Assembly (NCBI GenBank): GCA_030765685.1
Contig: JAVCCB010000016.1
Coordinates: 1 to 40,751 of the forward strand
DNA: 40,751 nt
Direction: 5' to 3'
DNA from: Candidatus Tantalella remota
Lineage (GTDB): Bacteria > Omnitrophota > Gorgyraeia > Tantalellales > Tantalellaceae
Part shown: positions 33,429 to 40,751 of the stretch, piece by piece
Layout: each line of letters opens with the position of its first letter
Numbering within the stretch: the first letter of the stretch is position 1
Notes under the pieces: model-generated
Database searches by the model: none
What the model was told of the DNA's origin: nothing
What the model saw: only the letters and a program-made list of their open reading frames with translations
Translations under genes and position numbers: made by a program

Positions 33429-34380
33429 TTTCTGTCTCTGCTTCTTTTCTGTAGACTTCGATTATTTCCTGAACAAGTTCATGCCTGACCACGTCCTTGC
33501 CCTTCAGCGTCACGAAACTTATTCCGTCGATCTTCTGAAGATTCGACTGCGAGTGCATCAGCCCGGATTTTCTGCCACGTGGCAGATCGCTCTGGGTTAT
33601 ATCCCCGGTAATGACCGTCTTGGAATCAAACCCGAGACGCGTAAGGAACATCTTCATCTGTTCCGGGGTGGAATTCTGCGCTTCATCCATTATTATGAAC
33701 GAGTCGTTCAGCGTCCGGCCCCGCATAAAAGCGAGCGGCGCCACCTCTATTATCCCCCTATCGAGATAATCTTTGACCATGTGCGGTTCCACCATATCAT
33801 AAAGAGCGTCATAGAGCGGCCTAAGATACGGGTTGACCTTCGCGTACAAGTCTCCCGGCAGATAACCCAGGTTCTCTCCGGCCTCGACCGCGGGCCGTGT
33901 AAGTATTATCCTTGAGACCAGGTTCTTCCTGAGAGCGTTCACCGCCATCGCCATGGCAAGATAGGTCTTGCCCGTTCCGGCGGGACCGATACCGAAAACT
34001 ATATCGTGTTTACGTATAGCGTCGATATATCTTTTCTGGCCTTCGCTTCTCGGAGTTATGTAAGCCCTTTTCGAGCTCACCTCTATCCTGTCCAGGAAAA
34101 TATCATTGAGGTCCATGGACAGGTCGTAGTTCTTTATTGCGTAATCTATGTCCCTCTCCGAGACATGACCGCCTTTTCTTATTACTAGGAGAAGCTCCCC
34201 CAACACCTTTTCCGCCGTCAGAATAGAACCTTCTTCTTCCGCGACAAGTTTCAGGGCACCATCCCTGAAAGCCGACTTTACTGAGAACGCTTTTTCGACC
34301 TTCTTCAGGTTCTCGTCATGCTTCCCGAAAAGTATCCTTGCTTCCGAATCGTTATTTATCTTTATCGTGGCTTCGGACAT
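33415..34380 (-). CDS. ybeZ: PhoH-like ATPase (YbeZ)
   Basis: A 321-residue PhoH protein without a PIN domain. An N-terminal KH-like segment (about 1-100) is followed by the P-loop ATPase: GPAGTGKT at 132-139, IIMDEAQN as Walker B, and LTRPAVEAGENLGYLPGD and VTGDITQSDLP as family motifs. YbeZ interacts with YbeY in rRNA processing in several bacteria, which fits its position here. It is the first gene of a run ending at ppdK. No strong promoter is visible in the repeat-rich spacer upstream. Confidence 0.94.
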   Translation of the reverse strand: MSEATIKINNDSEARILFGKHDENLKKVEKAFSVKSAFRDGALKLVAEEEGSILTAEKVLGELLLVIRKGGHVSERDIDYAIKNYDLSMDLNDIFLDRIEVSSKRAYITPRSEGQKRYIDAIRKHDIVFGIGPAGTGKTYLAMAMAVNALRKNLVSRIILTRPAVEAGENLGYLPGDLYAKVNPYLRPLYDALYDMVEPHMVKDYLDRGIIEVAPLAFMRGRTLNDSFIIMDEAQNSTPEQMKMFLTRLGFDSKTVITGDITQSDLPRGRKSGLMHSQSNLQKIDGISFVTLKGKDVVRHELVQEIIEVYRKEAETENAEI

Positions 34381-34662
34381 AGTTCGTCTCTTGCTCGCAT
34401 ATCCGGTCTTCTAAGGTTAAGCGTCATCCCCGCATGTGACCGAGGGGCAAAGGCCCCCGAGGAAATGCCGAAAGCCAGAGGGCTTCGGCCTCTAAGCGGG
34501 GATCCAGCCTTGTTTTTGTCATTCCGAGCGAATTCTGCGAAGCAGAAGAGTCGAGGAATCTATCCTGAGATCCTTCGACTCGGTCGCAGATCAGCTCCCT
34601 CGCTCAGGATAAATTCGCCCTTCCAACTTATGTCACTATCGCTCCATAAGCCGGGGGCTCAT
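34381..34662. other. Spacer with dispersed repeats
   Basis: No gene is supported. It carries a GTCATCCCCGC...GCGGGGATC repeat (34423-34504) that includes one arm of a 49-bp inverted repeat, then a GTCATTCCGAGCGAATTC...GTCGAGGAATC repeat (34518-34561), and CCTTCGACTCGG...CTCGCTCAGGAT words (34573-34611). Confidence 0.7.
34440..34488 (+). repeat. 49-bp inverted repeat, left arm
   Basis: 48 of 49 positions match the reverse complement of 35147-35195. The arms lie on either side of the small secreted-protein gene at 34663-35040. Confidence 0.9.
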
Positions 34663-35040
34663 TTACTTTATCCAGTTATCTTCCGCTTCTTCCTGCACCA
34701 CCGGTACCGGTTTGACGAGCGCCTTTTCCTTTACCTCTACCTCCGTACCCTTCTTTTTCTTCGGCGGAAGAGGTTTTGATTTCTTCGCCTTTGATGCGGT
34801 GGTCTTTGAGGAAGAACCGCCGACGGGCAATTCTATATCAACACCGATAAGGGTCCTCTTGAGGTTCCTGTCTCCGGTCTGAGCCGGAGCGTTGCCTGTA
34901 AGATAACCCTGGTTCCCGTGTATCTCCTGATCCACTCTGTCCTTTTTGAAAGTATAGACCTCTATGGCATCAGCGGTCATAGCGGCAAATATCGCGACTG
35001 AGAACATCACAACAATTGACAGTGAAAATATCTTCTTCAT
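34663..35040 (-). CDS. Small exported Lys/Pro-rich protein
   Basis: A 125-residue preprotein that I do not assign to a family. The signal peptide is MKKIFSLSIVVMFSVAIFAAM...ADA before IEVYTFKKDRVDQE. The mature part has QGYLTGNAPAQTGDRNLKRTLIGVDIELP, then a low-complexity Ser/Lys/Pro tail (KAKKSKPLPPKKKKG) and an acidic end. AAGGAGG sits before the ATG at 35040; a longer open frame to 35322 is translated repeat. The first conserved motif may be a peptidoglycan- or membrane-contact segment, but that is a guess. The gene is enclosed by 49-bp inverted repeats. Confidence 0.75.
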   Translation of the reverse strand: MKKIFSLSIVVMFSVAIFAAMTADAIEVYTFKKDRVDQEIHGNQGYLTGNAPAQTGDRNLKRTLIGVDIELPVGGSSSKTTASKAKKSKPLPPKKKKGTEVEVKEKALVKPVPVVQEEAEDNWIK

Positions 35041-35146
35041 GGGTGCCTCCTTAATATTCGTAAAGTGAAAATCAAAATCGTCATCCCCGCACGTTCTAAG
35101 CGGGGATCTAATAAAAATTATTACTTCCATTTGATTCCCGCTTTCG

Positions 35147-35195
35147 CCGAAGCCCTCTGGCTTTCGGCACTTCCTCGGGGGCCTTTGCCCCTCGG
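35147..35195 (-). repeat. 49-bp inverted repeat, right arm
   Basis: Reverse complement of 34440-34488 with one mismatch. Between the arm and the gene start lies another GTCATCCCCGC...GCGGGGATC repeat (35080-35109). Confidence 0.9.
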
Positions 35196-35225
35196 TCGCG
35201 CGGGAATGACGTGCGCAGCTTGCTA

Positions 35226-37007
35226 CTACTCCTCGCCCTTCTTCGCCGTCTTGAGTCTCTTCAAACCCAGTTCCTTCAGCTGGTCCTCGCTTACCTCTGT
35301 AGGCGCTCCGGTAAGGGGGCATCCGCCTTTCTGCGTCTTGGGGAAAGCTATCACTTCCCTTATCGACGAGTCTTTAGTGAACAACGTGACAAGCCTGTCC
35401 ATACCAAAAGCCACTCCGCCGTGCGGAGGAGGACCGAACCTGAATCCTTCGAGAAGGAAACCAAATTTTTTCATGCTATCTTCTTCGGTCAGCCCGAGGA
35501 CCTTGAAGATCTTCTGCTGCATTTCTTTTTTGTGTATCCTTATGCTACCCGAACCGATCTCGCTTCCGTTGAGGACGAGATCATAGGACTTGGACTTGAT
35601 ACTTCCCAGATCCCCGGAATCGAGCGCTTCCATATCCTCTTCCCGAAAGGAAGTGAACGGATGATGTTCGGATACCCACCTCTGGTCTTCTTTATTGAAC
35701 CTGAAAAGCGGGAAATTCACTATCCACAGAAAATCGTATCTGTCGGTGTCTATAAGTTCTTTATCCCGGCCTATCTTCAACCTTAACGCTCCCAGCGCTT
35801 CACATGCGGTGTCTTTGTCGTCCGCCACCATAAATATCATGTCGCCCGTCTTGGCCCCGGTCGCGTCGCGCAGCTCTTTCAGGACGTCGCGGGAAAAGAA
35901 TTTGGCTATGGGCGAGTTAAGCTCGTTCTCTTCCACCTTGAAATAAGCAAGCCCTTTGGCACCGAAGTCTCCGGCAAAAGAGGTAAGGTCGTCTATCTCT
36001 TTTCTGCTTATGGTCCCGTATCCGGGAGCGGCAAGCGCCATTATCCTTCCGCCTGAATCGGCGACGCTCTTAAAGACCTTGAAGTCGGAGTTCACGACGA
36101 TGTCGGTAACATTGTTCAGAAAAAGGTCGAACCTCGTATCAGGCTTATCGCTGCCATACTTTTCCATGGCCTCATCGTAATCCATCCTTCGGAAAGGCAC
36201 ATCGGTGTCGCGCCCCATTACCTCCTTGAACAGGCCCTGAAAAAGACGTTCACAGACCCCGAATAGGTCTTCCTGGTCGATAAAAGACATCTCCATATCC
36301 AGCTGAGTGAATTCCGGCTGGCGGTCCGCCCTGAGGTCCTCGTCGCGAAAACAACGGACTATCTGGAAGTATTTCTCGACTCCCGATACCATCAAAAGCT
36401 GTTTAAAGAGCTGCGGGGACTGCGGCAGCGCGTAAAAACTACCCTGCTGAGTCCTGGAAGGCACGAGATAATCCCTGGCTCCTTCCGGAGTAGATTTGGT
36501 AAGCATGGGCGTATCGACAAAAAGAAACCCTTCGGAATCCAGCGTGTCGATTATGTATTTGTACACCTTGTGTTTTATCAGCAGTTTCTCCTGCATGCAT
36601 GAACGCCGGAGGTCCAGATACCTGTATTTAAGTCGAATATCTTCGGAAACCGTCACATCGTCTTTTATCTCAAAGGGAAGCGTATCCGCTTCGGAAAGTA
36701 CTTCTATTTTTTTTACCTCTATTTCTACCTCTCCCGTGGGAAGTTTCGGGTTTACCGTACCCTCGGGCCTCAGGGTTACTTCGCCTTCTATCTTGACGCA
36801 GTACTCGCTCCTGAGCTTATGAGCTTTATCATGGGCTTCCTTGTTCTTCTCCGGATCAAAGACTACCTGAGTTATGCCATGCTTGTCCCTGAGATCTATG
36901 AAAATTATTTCTCCGTGGTCACGCCTGGTGGCGATCCATCCACAGAGTATTATATCCTTGCCTTTATCCTGAGCCGTAAGCTCACCGCAGTCATGTGTTC
37001 GTATCAT
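35226..37007 (-). CDS. aspS: Aspartyl-tRNA synthetase, bacterial type
   Basis: A 593-residue class II synthetase of bacterial length with the GAD insertion. The anticodon-binding OB fold is at the N-terminus (HDCGELTAQDKGKDIILCGW). FRDEDLRADRQPEFTQLDMEMSF is motif 2, and GSEIGSGSIRIH and GVAFGMDRLV are the motif 3 region. The ATG at 37007 is chosen since AAGG lies 7 nt before it and the family sequence begins there. Neighbours hisS and HU are on the same strand. Whether it is discriminating (Asp only) or also charges tRNA-Asn cannot be read here. Confidence 0.96.
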   Translation of the reverse strand: MIRTHDCGELTAQDKGKDIILCGWIATRRDHGEIIFIDLRDKHGITQVVFDPEKNKEAHDKAHKLRSEYCVKIEGEVTLRPEGTVNPKLPTGEVEIEVKKIEVLSEADTLPFEIKDDVTVSEDIRLKYRYLDLRRSCMQEKLLIKHKVYKYIIDTLDSEGFLFVDTPMLTKSTPEGARDYLVPSRTQQGSFYALPQSPQLFKQLLMVSGVEKYFQIVRCFRDEDLRADRQPEFTQLDMEMSFIDQEDLFGVCERLFQGLFKEVMGRDTDVPFRRMDYDEAMEKYGSDKPDTRFDLFLNNVTDIVVNSDFKVFKSVADSGGRIMALAAPGYGTISRKEIDDLTSFAGDFGAKGLAYFKVEENELNSPIAKFFSRDVLKELRDATGAKTGDMIFMVADDKDTACEALGALRLKIGRDKELIDTDRYDFLWIVNFPLFRFNKEDQRWVSEHHPFTSFREEDMEALDSGDLGSIKSKSYDLVLNGSEIGSGSIRIHKKEMQQKIFKVLGLTEEDSMKKFGFLLEGFRFGPPPHGGVAFGMDRLVTLFTKDSSIREVIAFPKTQKGGCPLTGAPTEVSEDQLKELGLKRLKTAKKGEE

Positions 37008-37032
37008 AGTGTGCCTTCTATTCCTCAATGTT

Positions 37033-37067
37033 TGTGAATTGTGAACTGTAAACTGTGAACAGAGAAC
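37033..37067. repeat. Heptamer array, TGTGAAC family
   Basis: Five units in perfect register (TGTGAAT, TGTGAAC, TGTAAAC and variants), 26 nt upstream of the aspS start. Confidence 0.85.
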
Positions 37068-37080
37068 TGGCCTGCTTCTG

Positions 37081-37122
37081 TTTCCCGTTTCCCGTTTACC
37101 GTTTACTGTTTCCTGTTTACTA
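37081..37122. repeat. Heptamer array anchored on the hisS stop codon (TTTCCCG family)
   Basis: Six units in perfect register. On the minus strand they start TAGTAAA, CAGGAAA, CAGTAAA, CGGTAAA; the TAG is the hisS stop codon (37120-37122). Confidence 0.88.
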
Positions 37123-37836
37123 ACTTTGTTCCTTCTTCAGTTTCTCAACTATCTCTTCAAATGTAAGCGCTTCCTGCTCGCTCTTATCCATATTTTTAAG
37201 CATGGGTTTCCCGCTCTTTATCTCGTCCTCTCCGAGAAGGACCACATACCTTCTTTTTTCCCTGCCGGCTTTGCGCATCTGACCCTTGAAAGATCTTCCG
37301 GTAAGGTCCGTATCACAAGCTATTCCCGCCGCCCGAAGTTTCTGCGTCATACTGAAAGCTTCCTCCCGGGTCGAACCTCCCATATGTACTACAAGAGCTC
37401 CGGGAACCGCCTTAGGTATCTTATCTTTGTCGACGGCCATAATAAGCCTCTCGACTCCGACAGCGTAGCCTGTCGCTCCCGTGTCAGGACCGCCCATCTC
37501 TTTTGAAAGGTTGTCATAGCGTCCGCCCGCGGCCAGCGCGTCCTGCGCTCCCAGTGACGGATGGACCACTTCAAAGATCGTCCCGGTATAATAATCGAGG
37601 CCCCTGACCAGGTCGCTTTTTTCCTTAAAAGGAACTCCGGCGGCGCTCAGTATCTCTTTAAGCCTGCCATGGTCTTCGGCGCATTTTTCGCACAGGTGGT
37701 CGATCATGCCCGGCGCGTCCGCCACCACGCTCCTGCATCCTTTACTCTTGCAGTCCAGAACACGCAGGACATTGCCTTTTGCCCTTCTCCTGCAGTCATC
37801 GCAGGCCTTCTTCTTTTTTGGACAGGTATCCGGCAA
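37120..37836 (-). CDS. hisS: Histidyl-tRNA synthetase, C-terminal part (downstream of a frameshift)
   Basis: The C-terminal 238 codons of hisS, in a different frame from the N-terminal part. They contain the end of the insertion (CDDCRRRAKGNVLRVLDCKS), the HisRS motif LVRGLDYYTGTIFEV, motif 3 GVERLIMAV, and the anticodon-binding domain. A TTG could open this frame, but it has no ribosome-binding site and begins inside the conserved region, so this is not an independent gene. It joins the N-terminal part across an A6 run (37814-37819) by a +1 or -2 shift. The stop codon lies in a heptamer array. Confidence 0.9.
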   Translation of the reverse strand: MPDTCPKKKKACDDCRRRAKGNVLRVLDCKSKGCRSVVADAPGMIDHLCEKCAEDHGRLKEILSAAGVPFKEKSDLVRGLDYYTGTIFEVVHPSLGAQDALAAGGRYDNLSKEMGGPDTGATGYAVGVERLIMAVDKDKIPKAVPGALVVHMGGSTREEAFSMTQKLRAAGIACDTDLTGRSFKGQMRKAGREKRRYVVLLGEDEIKSGKPMLKNMDKSEQEALTFEEIVEKLKKEQS

Positions 37837-38380
37837 GTTCTTTCGTGTAGGCTTTACGGTCGGTAACGCATCCCAGGCTGTTGATGAGTATGGTAAACCC
37901 GTCCAGGCCTATGGCTTTCAGAAAACCGTCCAGGCTCAGTATGAGCTCCGCGTCGATGTGCGGATCGGAGCCACCTATTATTTCGGCGCCTATCTGGCTG
38001 AACTGACGAAGCCTGCCTTTTTGCGGACGTTCCCCGCGGAACATGGGCCCGATGTAATAGAGCTTCACGACATCGGCTATGCTTCCCCAGCCGTTCTCGA
38101 TATAAGCCCGTATTATCGAAGCCGTACCTTCCGGACGCAAAGCTATACTTTTCCCGCCCCTGTCGGAAAAAGAATACATCTCTTTTTCGACGATATCAGT
38201 ATCTTCGCCTATGCTCCTTGTAAAGACTTCCGTCTCCTCCAGAAGCGGTGTGCGTATCTCGCCGTAACCGAACGCGGTAAAGACCTCACGTGCTTTTCCC
38301 TCGATCCAACGGACTACCGCCGCGTCTTCCGGGACGATGTCCGGCATACCTCTGAGGGATCTGTATTTTAGTTCACCCAA
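37796..38380 (-). CDS. hisS: Histidyl-tRNA synthetase, N-terminal part (frameshifted)
   Basis: The first 194 codons of hisS. LRGMPDIVPEDAAVVRWIE opens the class II core, LRPEGTASIIRAYIENG is motif 1 adjacent, MFRGERPQKGRLRQFSQIGAEIIG is motif 2, and INSLGCVTDRKAYTKELAGYLSKK is the insertion. The frame then runs off to a TGA just after an A6 run, while the matching C-terminal half is intact one base over. The start is TTG with AAAGGA 6 nt upstream. Since HisRS is essential, either an assembly/sequencing indel or a recoding event restores the protein. Confidence 0.93.
   Translation of the reverse strand: MGELKYRSLRGMPDIVPEDAAVVRWIEGKAREVFTAFGYGEIRTPLLEETEVFTRSIGEDTDIVEKEMYSFSDRGGKSIALRPEGTASIIRAYIENGWGSIADVVKLYYIGPMFRGERPQKGRLRQFSQIGAEIIGGSDPHIDAELILSLDGFLKAIGLDGFTILINSLGCVTDRKAYTKELAGYLSKKEEGLR
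37814..37819 (-). other. Frame break in hisS at an A6 homopolymer
   Basis: On the coding strand TCC is followed by six A and then GAAGAAG. Removing one A joins the two hisS halves, as would a +1 slip; a -2 slip or two added A would also restore frame and would give the residue spacing before CxxC more usual in HisRS. Confidence 0.85.
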
Positions 38381-38451
38381 TTATTTTCCTTTCGATCGCG
38401 CTATTGTCACCATCTGGCGCAACGCGCGTATCTGTACTTTTGAACGCGGCA

Positions 38452-38739
38452 TTAAAGCATCGTATCAGCTTCGACGTCGACTTTCATCTTCATGCCGGGC
38501 TTGAAAGATACTACCTTCTTATCCGGTATCGACACGCCTTCACCTGTTCTCGGGTTTCTTCCCAGTCTCCCCTTACGGGTCTTTACCTTAAATATGCCGA
38601 AATTCCTGAGCTCTACCTTGTCGCCATTCCTCAGGCTCTCGGTTATAAGGTCAAAGGTCCTCTGTACGACCTCTTTTACCTCTACCTGCTTCAGGTTTAT
38701 ATCGTCCGCGATCTTCATTATGATATCCTTCTTAGTCAT
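38452..38739 (-). CDS. HU/IHF-family DNA-binding protein
   Basis: A 95-residue histone-like protein. The N-terminal helices (TKKDIIMKIADDINLKQVEVKEVVQRTFDLI) form the dimer core; the beta arms contain GRNPRTGE and the DNA-kinking Pro, followed by VSFKPGMKMKVDVE. It would bend and compact DNA, and may help replication and transcription. AAGGAGG precedes the ATG by 6 nt, and a strong promoter is upstream. Whether it is HU or an IHF subunit cannot be told from sequence alone. Confidence 0.94.
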   Translation of the reverse strand: MTKKDIIMKIADDINLKQVEVKEVVQRTFDLITESLRNGDKVELRNFGIFKVKTRKGRLGRNPRTGEGVSIPDKKVVSFKPGMKMKVDVEADTML

Positions 38740-38796
38740 GCCTTCCCTCCTTTTACTTCACGCTTAAATGCGCGATTCGTTAATACATAAGTGCTT

Positions 38797-38825
38797 ATAC
38801 TATCATCAGTTATGTTGCGTGTCAA
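38797..38825 (-). promoter_or_regulatory. Promoter of the HU gene
   Basis: A perfect TTGACA (38820-38825), 17-nt spacer and TAGTAT (38797-38802) on the minus strand, about 58 nt before the start codon. Confidence 0.8.
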
Positions 38826-38855
38826 TCTCAAAACCACCCGCCGCTGCTGCATCGT

Positions 38856-40751
38856 TCATTTGGTAAGGAATTTTATATTCCCAATACCCACGATGCCCTC
38901 GATCTCGTCTATCAGCTCGTCGTTCGGATACACAAAAAGGTCCTTATCCGCGGAAAGTCTTATCTTGCGGCCCTCCGGCGAGACAAAATCGATAAAAACT
39001 GGCGTATTACCCTTAAACTTCTTTATGACCCTCCTCAGCTTGACCATCATGGTCTCCTCGAGCCCCGTGGTCGTCAGCTTGATAAGGACGGCCTTGGTGA
39101 ATTTTGCCTTAACGGACTCGAGCTGTATTATCTCCTCGGCTATTATTTTAGGTTCCTCTTCCCTGAGGTTAAGGCGCCCGTGGACATAAACGAGGCTGTC
39201 TTCCTTCACTATCTCCGGAGCTTTCCTGTAGGTCTTCGGAAAGACCAGGACTTCGATGAAATTGTCCAGGTCTTCAAGACTCACTATGGCCATCTTCTCG
39301 GAAGTTTTTTTAGTGACCGTTATGCGGGCCTTGTTTATGATCCCCCCGATCAGGACCTCCTGCCCGTCGGACATGCCCGAGAGTTCCGGTATCTTACACG
39401 TGGAATACGCGTTGAGAAGTCTTTCGAACCTGGCAAGCGGATGTTTGGTAATATAAAACCCCAGCATCTCTTTCTCGTTGGCTAAAAGCTCGTGTTCCGG
39501 CCACTCCGGGATATCGGGGACTTCCTGAAAGCTTTCTTTAAAACTTTCGTCGGCGGCTCCGTCGTCAAAAAAGGACATCTGTCCGAGGTTCCTGTCCTTG
39601 TTGGACCTCGCCGCCATGTCCATGACCTTATCAAGGATGGCCATCGCCTGCGACCTAAAAATACCCGTGGAATCAAAGGCGCCACACTTTATCATACTTT
39701 CGATGACTTTTCTGTTCACACCTTTGGTATCCACCTTTTGGGCGAAATCATATATCGATTCGAACCTTCCGTTATCCTGCCTGGCCCGGATCATACCCTC
39801 GGCGGAGCCTTCGCCCACGTTCTTGACCGCCGAAATCCCGAACCTTATGTCCTTGCCGACCACCGTAAAATCCTTGAAACTTTCATTGACGTCGGGCGGC
39901 AGTATTTCGATGCCCATCCTGATGGATTCGTTTATGTAGTCGGATATCTTGTCCGAGTTGTTCTTTTCAGTCGCCAGAAGAGCCGTCATAAACTCTACCG
40001 GATAGTTCGCCTTCAGGTACGCCGTCCGGTAGCTGATCATGGCATACGCCGCAGAGTGGGATTTGTTAAACCCGTATCCCGCGAAATAAGTTATAAAATC
40101 CCAGACTTTCTCGGCCGTCGCGTGCTCGACCTTTTTCTTTTTCGAGCCTTCAAAGAACTTGTCCTGCATCTTTTTCAGGGCTTCGGGTTTTTTCTTACCC
40201 ATGATCTTCCGGACATTATCGGCTTCCGCCATGGTAAAACCGGCAAGCGCGGACACTATCTGCATTACCTGTTCCTGAAAAACTATGATACCGTACGTGT
40301 CGCTCAGTATCGGCTCCAGCGCCGGGTGGTCGTACTTTACTTCCCTGTGCCCCTGTTTCCTTTTGATAAAGTCCTCGAGCATGCCGCTTCCCATCGGGCC
40401 CGGCCTGTACAGCGCGAGTACGTTGATGATGTCCTCGAATTTTGACGGATTCAGTTTTCTCAGCAGGTCTCTCATACCGCTGGACTCCAGCTGGAACACA
40501 CCACCCGTTTCCGCCCGGGCAAGAAGACCGTACGTATTCTCGTCCTCAAGAGAGATAGTGTCAATATCCACGTCGATCTCTCTCGTGCGTTTGACTATCT
40601 TCACCGTCTGGTCTATGACTGTCAACGTCTTGAGGCCCAGGAAGTCCATCTTAAGCATCCCTATCTTCTCGAGGGACGTCATCGCGTAACCGGTGGTTAT
40701 CTGGTCGTCGGACGTCTTGCAGAGCGGGATCCGTTTCATGAGCGGAACGTC
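38856..40751 (-). CDS. dnaE: DNA polymerase III alpha subunit, C-terminal part (5' end outside window)
   Basis: The final 631 residues of DnaE; the frame is open through the window edge, so the true start is beyond 40751. The fragment begins in the palm (DVPLMKRIP). It includes the third catalytic Asp in KMDFLGLKTLTVID, fingers with GPMGSGMLEDFIKRK and FQEQVMQI, GYGFNKSHSAAYA, a helix-hairpin-helix region with ISAVKNVGEGS, and an OB fold (VLIGGIINKARITV...). The first two catalytic Asp residues and the PHP domain lie outside. It is the replicative polymerase. The HU promoter follows its stop. Confidence 0.96.
   Translation of the reverse strand, partial: DVPLMKRIPLCKTSDDQITTGYAMTSLEKIGMLKMDFLGLKTLTVIDQTVKIVKRTREIDVDIDTISLEDENTYGLLARAETGGVFQLESSGMRDLLRKLNPSKFEDIINVLALYRPGPMGSGMLEDFIKRKQGHREVKYDHPALEPILSDTYGIIVFQEQVMQIVSALAGFTMAEADNVRKIMGKKKPEALKKMQDKFFEGSKKKKVEHATAEKVWDFITYFAGYGFNKSHSAAYAMISYRTAYLKANYPVEFMTALLATEKNNSDKISDYINESIRMGIEILPPDVNESFKDFTVVGKDIRFGISAVKNVGEGSAEGMIRARQDNGRFESIYDFAQKVDTKGVNRKVIESMIKCGAFDSTGIFRSQAMAILDKVMDMAARSNKDRNLGQMSFFDDGAADESFKESFQEVPDIPEWPEHELLANEKEMLGFYITKHPLARFERLLNAYSTCKIPELSGMSDGQEVLIGGIINKARITVTKKTSEKMAIVSLEDLDNFIEVLVFPKTYRKAPEIVKEDSLVYVHGRLNLREEEPKIIAEEIIQLESVKAKFTKAVLIKLTTTGLEETMMVKLRRVIKKFKGNTPVFIDFVSPEGRKIRLSADKDLFVYPNDELIDEIEGIVGIGNIKFLTK

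Noticed and set aside
34663..35322. 219-residue form of the small secreted protein
   Set aside because: The extra N-terminal part is translated inverted-repeat DNA; the signal peptide and ribosome-binding site mark 35040 as the start.
37120..37836. C-terminal hisS frame as an independent gene (HisZ-like)
   Set aside because: It starts in the middle of a conserved region, lacks a ribosome-binding site, and continues the upstream half exactly.

Overview
The window reads as chromosomal DNA of a Gram-negative bacterium from an uncultured lineage, most likely Candidatus Omnitrophota (OP3). That placement is inferred from gene content: lpxA and two outer-membrane barrels imply an outer membrane, and DUF502, DUF3047, DUF3108, a TIGR04073-like secreted protein, a pyruvate-phosphate dikinase and a compact ybeZ-yqfF-ybeY-dgkA run fit that group. 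No rRNA is present to prove it. Almost every gene is on the minus strand.

Layout, left to right. 0-8 kb: a PIN-PhoH ATPase, a DUF3108 lipoprotein, a nitroreductase, an SGNH-like membrane protein, a TIGR04073-like small secreted protein, a response regulator/Nudix pair and an inositol monophosphatase. 8.4-13.4 kb: a seven-gene minus-strand run of envelope character (DUF4870, DUF3047, HAMP-only membrane protein, lpxA, basic coiled coil, HEAT-repeat secreted protein, M48 protease). 13.6-21 kb: a large porin-like barrel, a PHP phosphoesterase, a transglutaminase-like protein, FadL plus a U32 protein, a GIY-YIG protein and two unknowns. 21.2-22.4 kb: one tRNA-Arg(CCT) among tRNA fragments, hairpins and repeats. 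22.4-40.7 kb: mostly housekeeping genes, including a methyltransferase, a group 2 sigma factor, and (in transcription order) ybeZ, yqfF, ybeY, dgkA-PAP2, DUF502, recO, glyQS and ppdK. Further upstream lie aspS, a frameshifted hisS, an HU gene and the 3' part of dnaE, which is cut by the window edge.

The most unusual feature is in the spacers. They are packed with degenerate tandem arrays of short words, nearly always 7 nt long (some 8 nt). At least six unrelated word families share this period. At eight genes (nitroreductase, SGNH, M48, transglutaminase, U32, ppdK, recO, hisS) the array begins at, or within about 5 nt of, the stop codon, and in most the stop codon is part of the first repeat unit. 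Longer dispersed repeats are built around these arrays: a family of about 140 bp in four copies, a 69-bp inverted pair, and a 49-bp inverted pair bracketing one small secreted-protein gene. Other points of interest are a one-base frame break in hisS at an A6 run, a possible leaderless lipoprotein gene, a HAMP-only protein whose best start looks like ATC, and a YbeY with Asp replacing its third metal-binding His.
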